Notes: generated by a model from the letters alone, not told the origin. A DNA stretch of 32,587 bases from Nitrospirota bacterium (GCA_016222925.1 JACRQB010000067.1:1-32587); one strand, 5' to 3'; shown: positions 8,621-18,032, counted from the stretch's first letter. Translations and numbers: made by a program.

Positions 8621-9868
8621 ATGACGGATCAGCTCAAGACGGTCGGCATTCTCGTTGGTGGAGGGCCTGCGCCAGGGATCAACAGTGTGATCAGCGCGAC
8701 GACGATCCGCAGTATCCTTGGAGGATCTGACGTCCTCGGGCTGATCGATGGATTTAAATGGCTGATGGAGGGGAGCCCTGGGCAAGCGCGACCGCTCTCG
8801 ATCGAGGACGTCAGCCGAATCCATTTCCGGGGGGGGGCGTATTTGGGCACCTCGCGCGCGAACCCAACGAAGAGCGTCGAGCATCTCGACAATGTCTTGT
8901 TCGGACTGTCGAGTCTCGGCATCACGCGGCTGGTGACGATTGGCGGGGACGACACCGCATTTTCGGCTATGAAGCTGGAGGAACGGTCTAACGGTCAACT
9001 ACAAGTAGTCCATGTCCCCAAGACGATCGACAATGATCTGGATCTTCCTCATGGGATTCCGACATTCGGGTTTCAAACGGCCCGTCACGTCGGGGCGGAG
9101 ATCGTGAAGAACCTGATGGTAGACGCCCGCACCACGACACACTGGTACTTAGTCGTGACCATGGGGCGCAAGGCCGGCCATCTCGCCTTGGGGATTGGAA
9201 AGGCCGCCGGTGCGACGCTGACGATCATTCCTGAAGAGTTTCAAGAGAGGCCGGTCAAGTTGCAACGGGTCGTCGATCTCTTGATCGGAGCCATAATCAA
9301 GCGTCTGGAACATGGTCGGGCCGACGGGGTTGCGGTGCTGGCCGAAGGACTGATCGAAATCATTGATTCTCGTGATCTTGGCGGGTTAGAGCATGTCGAG
9401 CGAGACGAACATGGCCATTTGCGAATGAATGACGTGGATCTCGGCGATCTGTTGCGGCGCGAACTGACGAAGCAGCTTCACCAGTTAGGGCTTTCCATCA
9501 GCCTGGTGGCCAAGAACGTGGGATATGAGCTTCGCTGTGCCGATCCGATTCCATACGATATCGAATACACACGCGATCTCGGCTATTGCGCCGCTCAGTA
9601 TCTGCTCGACGGCGGAACATCAGCCATGGTCTCCATTCAAAACGGACGGTTCACCCCGATTCCGTTCAAACAGATGGTGGATTCTTCCACAGGACGGACG
9701 AAAGTGAGGATGGTGGATATCGATTCCCAGTCCTACCAGATCGCTCGGCAATACATGATTCGACTCACAGATGAAGACATGAATAATCGGGATATGTTGG
9801 GCCGCTGTGCCGCCTTGGCCAACCTGTCTCCGGAGGCGTTTCGAGAACGGTTCGGTACAGTTGGTTGA
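8621..9868 (+). CDS. 6-phosphofructokinase, PPi-type residue signature
   Basis: GILVGGGPAPGINSVI, TIGGDDTAFSA, VPKTIDNDLDLPHGIPTFGFQTA, TMGRKAGHLALGIG. Confidence 0.92.
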   Translation: MTDQLKTVGILVGGGPAPGINSVISATTIRSILGGSDVLGLIDGFKWLMEGSPGQARPLSIEDVSRIHFRGGAYLGTSRANPTKSVEHLDNVLFGLSSLGITRLVTIGGDDTAFSAMKLEERSNGQLQVVHVPKTIDNDLDLPHGIPTFGFQTARHVGAEIVKNLMVDARTTTHWYLVVTMGRKAGHLALGIGKAAGATLTIIPEEFQERPVKLQRVVDLLIGAIIKRLEHGRADGVAVLAEGLIEIIDSRDLGGLEHVERDEHGHLRMNDVDLGDLLRRELTKQLHQLGLSISLVAKNVGYELRCADPIPYDIEYTRDLGYCAAQYLLDGGTSAMVSIQNGRFTPIPFKQMVDSSTGRTKVRMVDIDSQSYQIARQYMIRLTDEDMNNRDMLGRCAALANLSPEAFRERFGTVG

Positions 9869-9909
9869 ACAACATGGGTCTAGCTCGTCGAAAATAAAGG
9901 ATATCCGAC

Positions 9910-10767
9910 ATGAAGATTCTTGCGACAGTTGATGGGTCGAAACATGGTCAGTGGGCGATCGAGTGGTTAGCGGAGATGCCGTTCGCGGTGCAGCCGGTCG
10001 TTCGTGTGCTGCATGTTATCGATGTGGCGAGCGTTCGGGCTCCTTTTATGATCCAGCCGGCGATCGTCGGGACCGGACGATACATTCAGTCCGAAGTGAA
10101 GCGCCTGGAAACAGCGGCTAAGTCCACTAAAAAAGCATCGGAGGGCTTATTGTCGACGCTCGGCTTGAGTGGGACTGTGACGACCGACCAGGGCGCGGTG
10201 GCAGCGACGATCATGAAGCATGCGCAGCGTGGGGTCGGCCTCCTGTCGATCGGGGCCCGAGGCTTGGATGCTTTGGATCGGTTCATGCTGGGCAGCATCT
10301 CGAATCATGCCATCCACCATGCTCCTTGCTCGGTGCTGGTGGTGAAAGAGTCCCCTCGCCCCGTCCGGCATTTGATACTGGCAGTCGATGGGTCGGCTGC
10401 CTCGAATAAGGCGGTCCAGTTTCTTCTTCGCACGATCAATCCAATGCCTGATGGTCCGGATCATGAACCGGTCATGGTGACTGTGATGCACGTGGTGCCT
10501 TATTTTAAGTATCCGGAAGTGAAAGAAGCCGGGAACGCGCTGGTGGAGCGCTATAGTGCTAAGCTCTCGAAATCAGGCTTCCAGATACGTGAAGTCTTGA
10601 GGCTGGGGAAGCCGGCAGACGAGATTCTGACAGTGGCCAAACAGGAGAAGCCGGATCTGATTATGACCGGAGCGAAGGGGTTGGGCGCAATCCGCCGAGT
10701 GCTGCTCGGCAGCGTCTCTACCCGTGTGGTGCAACATGCCCACTGTGGAGTGCTCGTGGTCCGCTGA
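9910..10767 (+). CDS. Universal stress protein, tandem domains
   Basis: MKILATVDGSKHGQWAIEWL...GARGLDALDRFMLGSISNHAIHHAPCSVLVVK; second domain HLILAVDGSAAS...GAKGLGAIRRVLLGSVSTRVVQHAHCGVLVVR. Confidence 0.92.
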   Translation: MKILATVDGSKHGQWAIEWLAEMPFAVQPVVRVLHVIDVASVRAPFMIQPAIVGTGRYIQSEVKRLETAAKSTKKASEGLLSTLGLSGTVTTDQGAVAATIMKHAQRGVGLLSIGARGLDALDRFMLGSISNHAIHHAPCSVLVVKESPRPVRHLILAVDGSAASNKAVQFLLRTINPMPDGPDHEPVMVTVMHVVPYFKYPEVKEAGNALVERYSAKLSKSGFQIREVLRLGKPADEILTVAKQEKPDLIMTGAKGLGAIRRVLLGSVSTRVVQHAHCGVLVVR

Positions 10768-10842
10768 AGATCAAAAGTAGGGGGTGGCTCATGGCCGGAG
10801 GAACAGGCTTGACGGAAAGGAAGAAGGCGCAATAGACTGACA

Positions 10843-10866
10843 CCCTCTCGGATCAACAAGAGAGGG
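10843..10866 (+). promoter_or_regulatory. Hairpin overlapping the marR Shine-Dalgarno
   Basis: CCCTCTC-ggatcaacaa-GAGAGGG: 7-bp perfect stem; the 3' arm is the likely SD, 6 nt before ATG at 10873. Confidence 0.55.
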
Positions 10867-10872
10867 AAACGT

Positions 10873-11553
10873 ATGACCGCATTAATGAAGATTGACCAAG
10901 AGTCGCTCCCCGATCGTTTAGTGACGGGGCTTTCAAAAATCGGGTTGGCGATGAAGAGCCGTGCCTGGAGGCGAAAGGGACGGGCAGGGATTGGTCCCTT
11001 GCAAATCCAAGTGCTGACGTTTCTCCGATCTCGGCCGAATCATTCGGCTACCGTTTCGACGATTGCCCGAGAACTCTCCGTGAAACTGCCGACTGCTTCT
11101 GAAGTCATCCGAACGCTTGAGGGTAAGCGATTGGTCCGCCGGCGCCGCCGTGAAATCGACAACCGCGTCGTGACGGTTCACCTCACCTCCCTCGGGGCGA
11201 AGGCAGGCCATGTGGAAAACCGATGGCCGGAGATTCTGGCGTCTGCGACCAAGAATTTGTCCGTGCAAGAGCAGGTCGCGCTTCTGAGTTCGCTCGTGAA
11301 GCTGATTCGCGCGCTTCAATTGCAAGGAGAAATCCCTGTTGCGCGCATGTGCGTCTCCTGCGAGCATTTCCGTCCGCATGCCTATGCGGAATCGGACCAA
11401 CCTCATCACTGTGACTTCTACAATGTTGCGTTCGGAGATCGAGCATTCCGCCTTGATTGCCCCGAGTACGTGGAAGCTCCAGCGGAAGATCCGAGTAAGA
11501 AGGCTGATTCTCACAAAGCTGAGACCATGGCCCAAGGCTTAGCTGCCGGGTGA
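10873..11553 (+). CDS. MarR-family regulator with C-terminal Cys/His extension
   Basis: Winged-helix core (LQIQVLTFLRSRPNHSATVSTIARELSVKLPTASEVIRTLEGKRLVRRRRREIDNRVVTVHLT) plus MCVSCEHF...HHCDFYNV...LDCPEY tail. Confidence 0.85.
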   Translation: MTALMKIDQESLPDRLVTGLSKIGLAMKSRAWRRKGRAGIGPLQIQVLTFLRSRPNHSATVSTIARELSVKLPTASEVIRTLEGKRLVRRRRREIDNRVVTVHLTSLGAKAGHVENRWPEILASATKNLSVQEQVALLSSLVKLIRALQLQGEIPVARMCVSCEHFRPHAYAESDQPHHCDFYNVAFGDRAFRLDCPEYVEAPAEDPSKKADSHKAETMAQGLAAG

Positions 11554-12135
11554 CGATTTATCATGGGGCAGCTTCTGGAACGGCTGCTCTGTTCGGCTGA
11601 GGTAGAGTGCTCCGTCCCCCTCGATCTGCCTCATTAAGTCTTCCAACGCTCCCTGTAGGGCGGTTTCGATGGGGTCGCGGTCGGACGCCGTGACCCACCG
11701 CACCGATGATCCCGCTGCAGTGTGTTCGGCACGATAGGACTTCATAACTTCGGCAGCTTCGCTCATCTCTGCTTGTAACACGATTCGATACTGATAGAGG
11801 CCACTGCGAGAGGTCAGCCTCAATTTCGTGGCCACGCGAAGCGTCAGGTCGGCTGGGTCAGGCGAGACCGACGTGAAGGTGCCTCGTTGTTGCAGGCATC
11901 GCACGACGGCCTGTTTCAGGTCGAGATGCGGCCATTCCAGTAAGGCGATGCCTGGCCGATGGTCCGCGCCTTCCATTGCAATCGGGCTGACAACGGCCTG
12001 AAGTGTTCGAGGGATCGTGACGGACGACAGGCTGATGGGGAGAGGCGTCACCTGAATCCGATGGACACATCCCGCCCCTGTGATGCAGAGGGCGAGCAGG
12101 AGCATTGTGAACCGTATCGAGTGGGTCATCAGCAA
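11539..12135 (-). CDS. Putative lipoprotein
   Basis: Lipobox-like LLLALCITGAGC; 15-bp tail overlap with convergent marR. Confidence 0.7.
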   Translation of the reverse strand: MLMTHSIRFTMLLLALCITGAGCVHRIQVTPLPISLSSVTIPRTLQAVVSPIAMEGADHRPGIALLEWPHLDLKQAVVRCLQQRGTFTSVSPDPADLTLRVATKLRLTSRSGLYQYRIVLQAEMSEAAEVMKSYRAEHTAAGSSVRWVTASDRDPIETALQGALEDLMRQIEGDGALYLSRTEQPFQKLPHDKSSPGS

Positions 12136-12185
12136 TCAAGGGATAGGCGGCTCGAACACTCCTCACAGTGTTGTGATCTGCGCGA

Positions 12186-12677
12186 TTAGTGAGTCGAGTT
12201 GGGAGAGGGCCCCGACAGGATCTCCAAGTCGTTCAACGCTCGAGCAGCCTGTTCTCGGTAGGTACGTTCCGTCGGGTCCGTGTAGGTATCGACCACACGT
12301 TGATAGGAGGCACGGGCTTTCTCCGGTTGCTGCTTGATCGCGAAATATTGTCCCAACGCGATCCAGTTCTGAGCCGCCGTTCCTCGAGCCGTTTTCATTA
12401 ATGCGAACTCCCGTTCGACCTGCGACATTCCCAGTTGATGACCTTGCTTCCTGACGGTGTCCGCCATCTGATCGGCCATGGCTTCGATCTGTTCATTTTC
12501 GTGAACCGCTGCGGCCACTCGATTGGCCTTCAGGTGCGTATAGAAGGTCTCGACGTGGTCCTTCATGACATCCGCTCGTCGTTGATAGGTGTCTGTTGCA
12601 CAACCAGACAGAAGAAGGACAAACAACGAGATGGCACCTGTCGTTCGGTAGAAGAAGAGGTGAGTGGAGGTTTTCAC
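12186..12677 (-). CDS. Putative lipoprotein with TPR-like helical region
   Basis: LFVLLLSGCATDTYQRR lipobox; ALGQYFAIKQQPEKARASYQRVVDTYTDPTERTYREQAARAL. Confidence 0.7.
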   Translation of the reverse strand: MKTSTHLFFYRTTGAISLFVLLLSGCATDTYQRRADVMKDHVETFYTHLKANRVAAAVHENEQIEAMADQMADTVRKQGHQLGMSQVEREFALMKTARGTAAQNWIALGQYFAIKQQPEKARASYQRVVDTYTDPTERTYREQAARALNDLEILSGPSPNSTH

Positions 12678-12880
12678 CTGGGGCCTCGTAGATTAAGAGT
12701 CCTTGTGTGTCTATCTATGGGAGTCTAGCATACACCCAGCCGGACAAACACGAGCTCGATCGGCGGTCGCAAAGCCTCTTGAACCTCCGACAACGGCTGC
12801 GCTATCCTAGCCTCCGATTTTCTAGCGGTGAAAATCTTCGCGAGGGTGAGGGTGGGCCTTCGAACAACGAGGAGGATGAT

Positions 12881-13306
<426 letters not shown>

Positions 13307-13327
13307 CGCGCACGTATCGGCTCACGC

Positions 13328-13384
13328 TCAGCGGTCAGTTTTCGGCGACGTGACGTGAATCCGTCGGCGAAGGCTGGCCGCTGA
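13328..13384 (+). promoter_or_regulatory. Intergenic hairpin between rubrerythrin and FeS protein genes
   Basis: tcagcggtcag (13328-13338) versus ctggccgctga (13374-13384), 10/11 complementary; followed by ttgttttt. Confidence 0.45.
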
Positions 13385-13402
13385 TTGTTTTTGGAGAGAG
13401 GA

Positions 13403-14683
13403 ATGAAAGGTCTCAGTCTCCTTACCCCAATCGACTCCACGCAGTTGGAGAAGGAAACGCTGCGGATCTACGAGGTCTGTGACGGCTGCCGGCGCTGCTT
13501 CAATCTCTGTCCCTCGTTCAACACACTCTTAGATCGGATTGATGTGCACGAGGGTGATGTGGCCAAGCTGACCCCCGCCGATCATCATCAAGTCGTCGAT
13601 GAATGCTACTACTGCAAGCTCTGCTTCAACCATTGTCCCTATACTCCGCCGCATCACTATCAAATCGACTTCCCGCATTTGATGGTTGCCTGGAAGAAGC
13701 GTCTTGCGGCGGAGCGTGGCGTTCGGTGGCGAGATCGCCTGTTGATCATGACAGATGTGATCGGAAGACTTGGCAGTGCCACCGCCTCGCTCACGAACAG
13801 GTTGTTGGAGAACCGGCTTGTGCGCAGCCTTCTGGAACGAGTCATGGGGATTCATCGGGACCGCCGGCTGTTGCACTTCTCTCAAGAGACATTTTCCCGC
13901 TGGTTCAGTCGTCGAACCAAAATGGCCACAGCCGATCCACCCGTCCGCAAGGTCGCCCTCTTTGCCAGTTGTCTCGTAAACTTTCAGGCGACCGACGTCG
14001 GCAAAGCGACAGTGCAAGTGTTGGAGAAAAACGGCGTTCAGGTCGTGGTTCCAGAGCAGCGCTGTTGCGGGATGCCCAGTTTTGATATTGGGGATATCCA
14101 GGCGATTCAACAGGCTGCTCGAAGCAACGTCGCGTCATTGTACCCGTTGGTCGTCGAAGGGTACGATGTGGTGGTTCCGACCGCCAGTTGCAGTTTGATG
14201 TTGAAACGCGAATATCCGGAACTCTCTCGCGATGAGAAGACGAAACGGGTCGCGGAGCGGACCTTCGATGTCTGTGAATATCTGATGGCTATGAAAAAAA
14301 CAGGCCACTTGGCGACCGATTTCACGCAGAAGCCAGGGCGGGTCGCCTATCAGATTCCCTGCCACCTCAGGGATCAGAATATCGGGTTTAAATCCAGAGA
14401 ACTCATGGAGTGTGCCGGCGCACAGGTCGAGGTGATCGAACAGTGTTCGGGGCACGACGGCGCCTGGTCGGCCAAGACGGAGTTTTTCCAACTTTCAATG
14501 AAGATTGCCGGGAAGGCTATGCGAGCGATCGAGCATTCACAAGCGGACCTTGTCGCGTCGGATTGTCCCTTGGCCGGATTGCAGTTGGATCAGGCCGGCG
14601 CGTCGGCCCATGTGGGAGGACGGAGCACTCTGCATCCGATTCAGATTGTCCGTGATGCCTATGGGTTGCCACGACAACCATGA
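13403..14683 (+). CDS. (Fe-S)-binding oxidoreductase, GlpC/HdrD-like
   Basis: CDGCRRCFNLCPSF and CYYCKLCFNHCPYTPP [4Fe-4S] motifs; CCG domains ...RCCGMPSFDIGD and ...EQCSGHDGAWS; start MKGLSLL. Confidence 0.9.
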   Translation: MKGLSLLTPIDSTQLEKETLRIYEVCDGCRRCFNLCPSFNTLLDRIDVHEGDVAKLTPADHHQVVDECYYCKLCFNHCPYTPPHHYQIDFPHLMVAWKKRLAAERGVRWRDRLLIMTDVIGRLGSATASLTNRLLENRLVRSLLERVMGIHRDRRLLHFSQETFSRWFSRRTKMATADPPVRKVALFASCLVNFQATDVGKATVQVLEKNGVQVVVPEQRCCGMPSFDIGDIQAIQQAARSNVASLYPLVVEGYDVVVPTASCSLMLKREYPELSRDEKTKRVAERTFDVCEYLMAMKKTGHLATDFTQKPGRVAYQIPCHLRDQNIGFKSRELMECAGAQVEVIEQCSGHDGAWSAKTEFFQLSMKIAGKAMRAIEHSQADLVASDCPLAGLQLDQAGASAHVGGRSTLHPIQIVRDAYGLPRQP

Positions 14684-14732
14684 GGCCGGAGTCAGCTTCA
14701 CGCTGGGCGAATCATGAGAGAGGGGAGACTCG

Positions 14733-15323
14733 GTGAAAGCAATTGCTCCAGAAGATATTATCCCGTACCAGGAGTACGAGCGGCAGCGTGAGGTCTTTCG
14801 AGCGAAGATCATCGCACTGAAGCAGCGGCGGCGCATGGCGGTCGGCCCCTGTATCACGATGGTATTCGAGAATCGTCAAACGGTGCAGTTCCAAATTCAG
14901 GAGATGATCCGCGTCGAGCGGATTTTCGATCCGGTCAAGGTTCAGGATGAACTGGATGTGTACAATGCCCTTCTGCCGACTCCGGGCGAGTTGAGCGCGA
15001 CTCTGTTGATCGAGATTACCCAGGACACGATGATCAAGGAACGGCTCGATCAGTTCATGGGGCTGGATCACGGAGAAAAAGTAGCCATTGTCGCCGGGGG
15101 CCAGGAAGTATTCGGCGAATTTGAAGGAGGCCGGAGCCATGAGACGAAAATCAGCGCGGTCCATTTCGTGAAGTTCCGCCCGACCGCATCCATGACCAAG
15201 ACCTTTGCAGACCTCAGCCAACCTGTTACGATCCGTGTCAACCATGGCGACTATCGAGAAGAGGCGTCTGTGTCCGGCACCATGCGCGAAGAGTGGCTCG
15301 CCGATGTAAAGGGCGGTGCGTAG
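14733..15323 (+). CDS. DUF3501 family protein
   Basis: GTG start; MKAIAPEDIIPYQEYERQREVFRAKIIALKQRRRMAVGPCITMVFENRQTV, placed directly after the rubrerythrin/FeS pair as expected. Confidence 0.85.
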   Translation: MKAIAPEDIIPYQEYERQREVFRAKIIALKQRRRMAVGPCITMVFENRQTVQFQIQEMIRVERIFDPVKVQDELDVYNALLPTPGELSATLLIEITQDTMIKERLDQFMGLDHGEKVAIVAGGQEVFGEFEGGRSHETKISAVHFVKFRPTASMTKTFADLSQPVTIRVNHGDYREEASVSGTMREEWLADVKGGA

Positions 15324-15335
15324 CACCGGAAAACC

Positions 15336-16088
15336 ATGCCCCCTGTTTTGTTGACGAAACGGATTGAATTTGCCGCCGCGCATCGCTATGGACGGCCGGA
15401 ATGGGATGACGCGAAGAATCGCACGGTGTTTGGGCGCTGCTACAATCCTCCCGCGCACGGACACAACTACCTGCTTGAACTCACCGTCTCCGGCGACATC
15501 GATTCGAAGACCGGCATGGTCGTCAATCTGTTCGATCTCAAACGAGTGCTCCTGGACGTGATCGAAGAATTTGACCATAAGAACCTCAATCTCGACATGC
15601 CCTACTTCAAAGACCGGATTCCGACCTCCGAAAATTTCGCGCATGTGCTGTGGACGAAGTTGGCGGCTCAACGGGACATCGGCGCCCTCCACACCCTTCG
15701 GCTCTGTGAGGACGAAGATCTCTATGCCGAGATCACCGCAGCCGACGGGCCGGACGCCGCTGCCGTCGCGAAACGATATTCGTTCAACGCGATCCACGAG
15801 AGCCATCAGGGGCGAGACTGGGACTGTTATGTGACGGTTCACGGGACGATCGATCCGGTGACGGGCATGGTGACCGACATCGGCGCGCTGGATCGATTAG
15901 TGGAAGACAAGGTCATCAAGCCATTTGATGGGCAGGATCTCCGACAGGTGCTTGGCTCAGAAATGGTGAGAGGGGAAGCCCTCGCACAGACCATCTGGGA
16001 CCGTCTCGCCGGACATCTCTCAGGTGGAACCCTTCGCAACGTCCGCCTCGTCCAAACCCGCGACCTCTCATTCGACTATGGGGGGTAG
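15336..16088 (+). CDS. 6-pyruvoyl-tetrahydropterin synthase-like, tandem-fused
   Basis: FAAAHRYGRPEW, FGRCYNPPAHGHNYLLELTV, GMVVNLFDLKRVL, FDHKNLN. Second half repeats the layout (RYSFNAIHES..., GMVTDIGALDRLVEDKVIKPFDGQDL). Confidence 0.88.
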   Translation: MPPVLLTKRIEFAAAHRYGRPEWDDAKNRTVFGRCYNPPAHGHNYLLELTVSGDIDSKTGMVVNLFDLKRVLLDVIEEFDHKNLNLDMPYFKDRIPTSENFAHVLWTKLAAQRDIGALHTLRLCEDEDLYAEITAADGPDAAAVAKRYSFNAIHESHQGRDWDCYVTVHGTIDPVTGMVTDIGALDRLVEDKVIKPFDGQDLRQVLGSEMVRGEALAQTIWDRLAGHLSGGTLRNVRLVQTRDLSFDYGG

Positions 16089-16200
16089 GCGGTGCCCGTG
16101 TACTCCGATCATGGGTGATACAGCATACCAAACCCGCTATGATTAGCCATAAGAGGCGATGTCGCTACCTAATCTTCATCATTTCGGCAAGCCTGTAGCG

Positions 16201-16431
16201 TCATAGAGTTCCATCACACTTCAACTTCTTGAGCGCTCTATCAAATGGCCGGGTTGGTTCTTTTACGCGGCGATCAAGCGCTTCCAGGTCCAACGCATCC
16301 TCTCGAAGAGATTCCAGCACGGCGGCATTGACCAAGTCTGACACAGACCGGTCTGTGGTCGCGGCTTTGACTTTAAGAGCTAGATAGACTTTAGGCTTTA
16401 AATAGATTGTCGTGCGAGTGTCCGATGGCAT
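16201..16431 (-). CDS. CopG/RHH-type antitoxin, apparently orphan
   Basis: RTTIYLKPKVYLALKVKAATTDRSVSDLVNAAVLESLREDALDLEALDRRVKEPTRPFDRALKKLKCDGTL*. Confidence 0.82.
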   Translation of the reverse strand: MPSDTRTTIYLKPKVYLALKVKAATTDRSVSDLVNAAVLESLREDALDLEALDRRVKEPTRPFDRALKKLKCDGTL

Positions 16432-16462
16432 AGCGCTCCTTCCTTATGACGTTTAGACATTA

Positions 16463-16478
16463 TAGCATCATGATGCTA
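16463..16478. promoter_or_regulatory. Perfect 16-bp palindrome, candidate RHH operator
   Basis: TAGCATCATGATGCTA, 32-47 nt upstream of the antitoxin start on the minus strand. Confidence 0.65.
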
Positions 16479-16577
16479 AAGCGCCACCAATCTCCTTCCA
16501 TGCTCTCTTCTTCCCGGCTTGCCGAAAACGGGTAAGCTTCGGCGCTGATTTCCCTACAGCTGCCTGGAGAACCCCGC

Positions 16578-18032
16578 ATGTTTCAACAAGCCTTCAAGAA
16601 CATCGACGACGTGCTTCGCAAAGAGGCCGGTTGCACCACTGAGCTGGACTATACCGAGCAAACCTCCTGGCTCTTGTTCCTCAAGTACCTCGATGGGCTG
16701 GAACAGGACAAGGCCGATGAAGCCAAGCTGGAAGGCAAGCGGTACAGCTTTATTGTGGACAAAGACTACCGCTGGGAGAGTTGGGCTGCGCCCAAGGGAA
16801 AAGACGGCACGCTCGACCACAACAAAGCAATGACCGGGAGTGACCTGAGCGACTTCGTGAACCTCAAGCTCTTTCCCTACCTGCACAGCTTCAAGCAGAA
16901 GGCCAGCGGGCCGAACACCATCGAGTACAAGATCGGCGAAATCTTCGGCGAGATCAAGAATAAGGTCCAAAGCGGCTACAACCTGCGCGAGATCATTGAC
17001 CGCATCGACGAACTGCGCTTCCGCTCACAGGTGGAAAAGCACGAGCTGTCGCATCTGTACGAAGCCAAGATCAAGAATATGGGCAACGCCGGGCGCAACG
17101 GCGGCGAGTACTACACCCCGCGCCCGCTCATTCGCGCCATGGTGCAGGTGGTCAAACCAAAAACTGGTGACAAGATCTACGACGGGGCCTGCGGGTCGGC
17201 AGGGTTCTTGTGCGAGGCATTCGATTACTTGAAGGCCAAGGGCGACCTGACGACGAAAGACCTCAGCACGCTTCAGACCCGCACCTTCTACGGGAAGGAG
17301 AAGAAATCCCTCGCCTATGTCATGGCGATCATGAACATGATCCTGCATGGCATCGAGGCGCCGAACATCATCCACACCAACACACTCACCGAGAATCTTG
17401 CCGACATTCAGGAGAAGGATCGGTACGAGGTGGTGCTGGCCAATCCGCCATTCGGCGGCAAGGAACGGAAGGAAGTGCAGCAGAACTTCCCCATCCGCAC
17501 CGGCGAGACGGCGTTCTTATTCCTTCAACACTTCATCAAGATGCTCAGGGCTGGTGGGTGTGGCGGCGTGGTCATCAAGAATACGTTTCTCTCTAATACG
17601 GACAATGCTTCCGTGAGCCTGCGCAAGCTCTTGCTGGAAAGCTGCAATCTGCACACCGTGCTCGACTGTCCCGGTGGTACCTTCCAGGGCGCAGGCGTAA
17701 AGACCGTGGTGCTCTTCTTCGACAAAGGCGCACCCACGCGGAAGGTCTGGTTCTACCAGCTCGACCCTGGTCGCAATCTCGGCAAGACAAACCCACTGAA
17801 TGATGAAGACCTCGCCGAATTCGTGAAGCTCCAAAAGACTTTCGCTGACTCGCCAAAAAGTTGGAGCCTGGACGCCAAGAGCATCGACCAGACGACCTTC
17901 GACCTCTCCGTGAAGAACCCGACCGGCGGCGAGGCCATCACGCATCGCAGCCCGCAGGAGATCATAGACGAAATCGCCGCGCTGGATGAGGAGAGCGCGG
18001 AGGTGCTGGGGAATATCAGGGCATTACTATGA
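16578..18032 (+). CDS. hsdM: Type I restriction-modification DNA methyltransferase subunit
   Basis: Conserved N-terminus (FKNIDDVLRKEAGCTTELDYTEQTSWLLFLKYLDGLE), GEYYTPRPLIRAMV, DGACGSAGFLCEAF, VLANPPFGG. Confidence 0.97.
   Translation: MFQQAFKNIDDVLRKEAGCTTELDYTEQTSWLLFLKYLDGLEQDKADEAKLEGKRYSFIVDKDYRWESWAAPKGKDGTLDHNKAMTGSDLSDFVNLKLFPYLHSFKQKASGPNTIEYKIGEIFGEIKNKVQSGYNLREIIDRIDELRFRSQVEKHELSHLYEAKIKNMGNAGRNGGEYYTPRPLIRAMVQVVKPKTGDKIYDGACGSAGFLCEAFDYLKAKGDLTTKDLSTLQTRTFYGKEKKSLAYVMAIMNMILHGIEAPNIIHTNTLTENLADIQEKDRYEVVLANPPFGGKERKEVQQNFPIRTGETAFLFLQHFIKMLRAGGCGGVVIKNTFLSNTDNASVSLRKLLLESCNLHTVLDCPGGTFQGAGVKTVVLFFDKGAPTRKVWFYQLDPGRNLGKTNPLNDEDLAEFVKLQKTFADSPKSWSLDAKSIDQTTFDLSVKNPTGGEAITHRSPQEIIDEIAALDEESAEVLGNIRALL

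Noticed and set aside
14712-15842. 376-codon minus-strand ORF opposite DUF3501 and PTPS
   Set aside because: Antisense to two well-supported genes and spans their junction; composition is low-information and typical of antisense frames in high-GC codon-biased genes.
16089-16200. Integration site (att/tRNA) at the left border of the R-M region
   Set aside because: No tRNA, integrase or matching direct repeat to the region after 22817 was visible.
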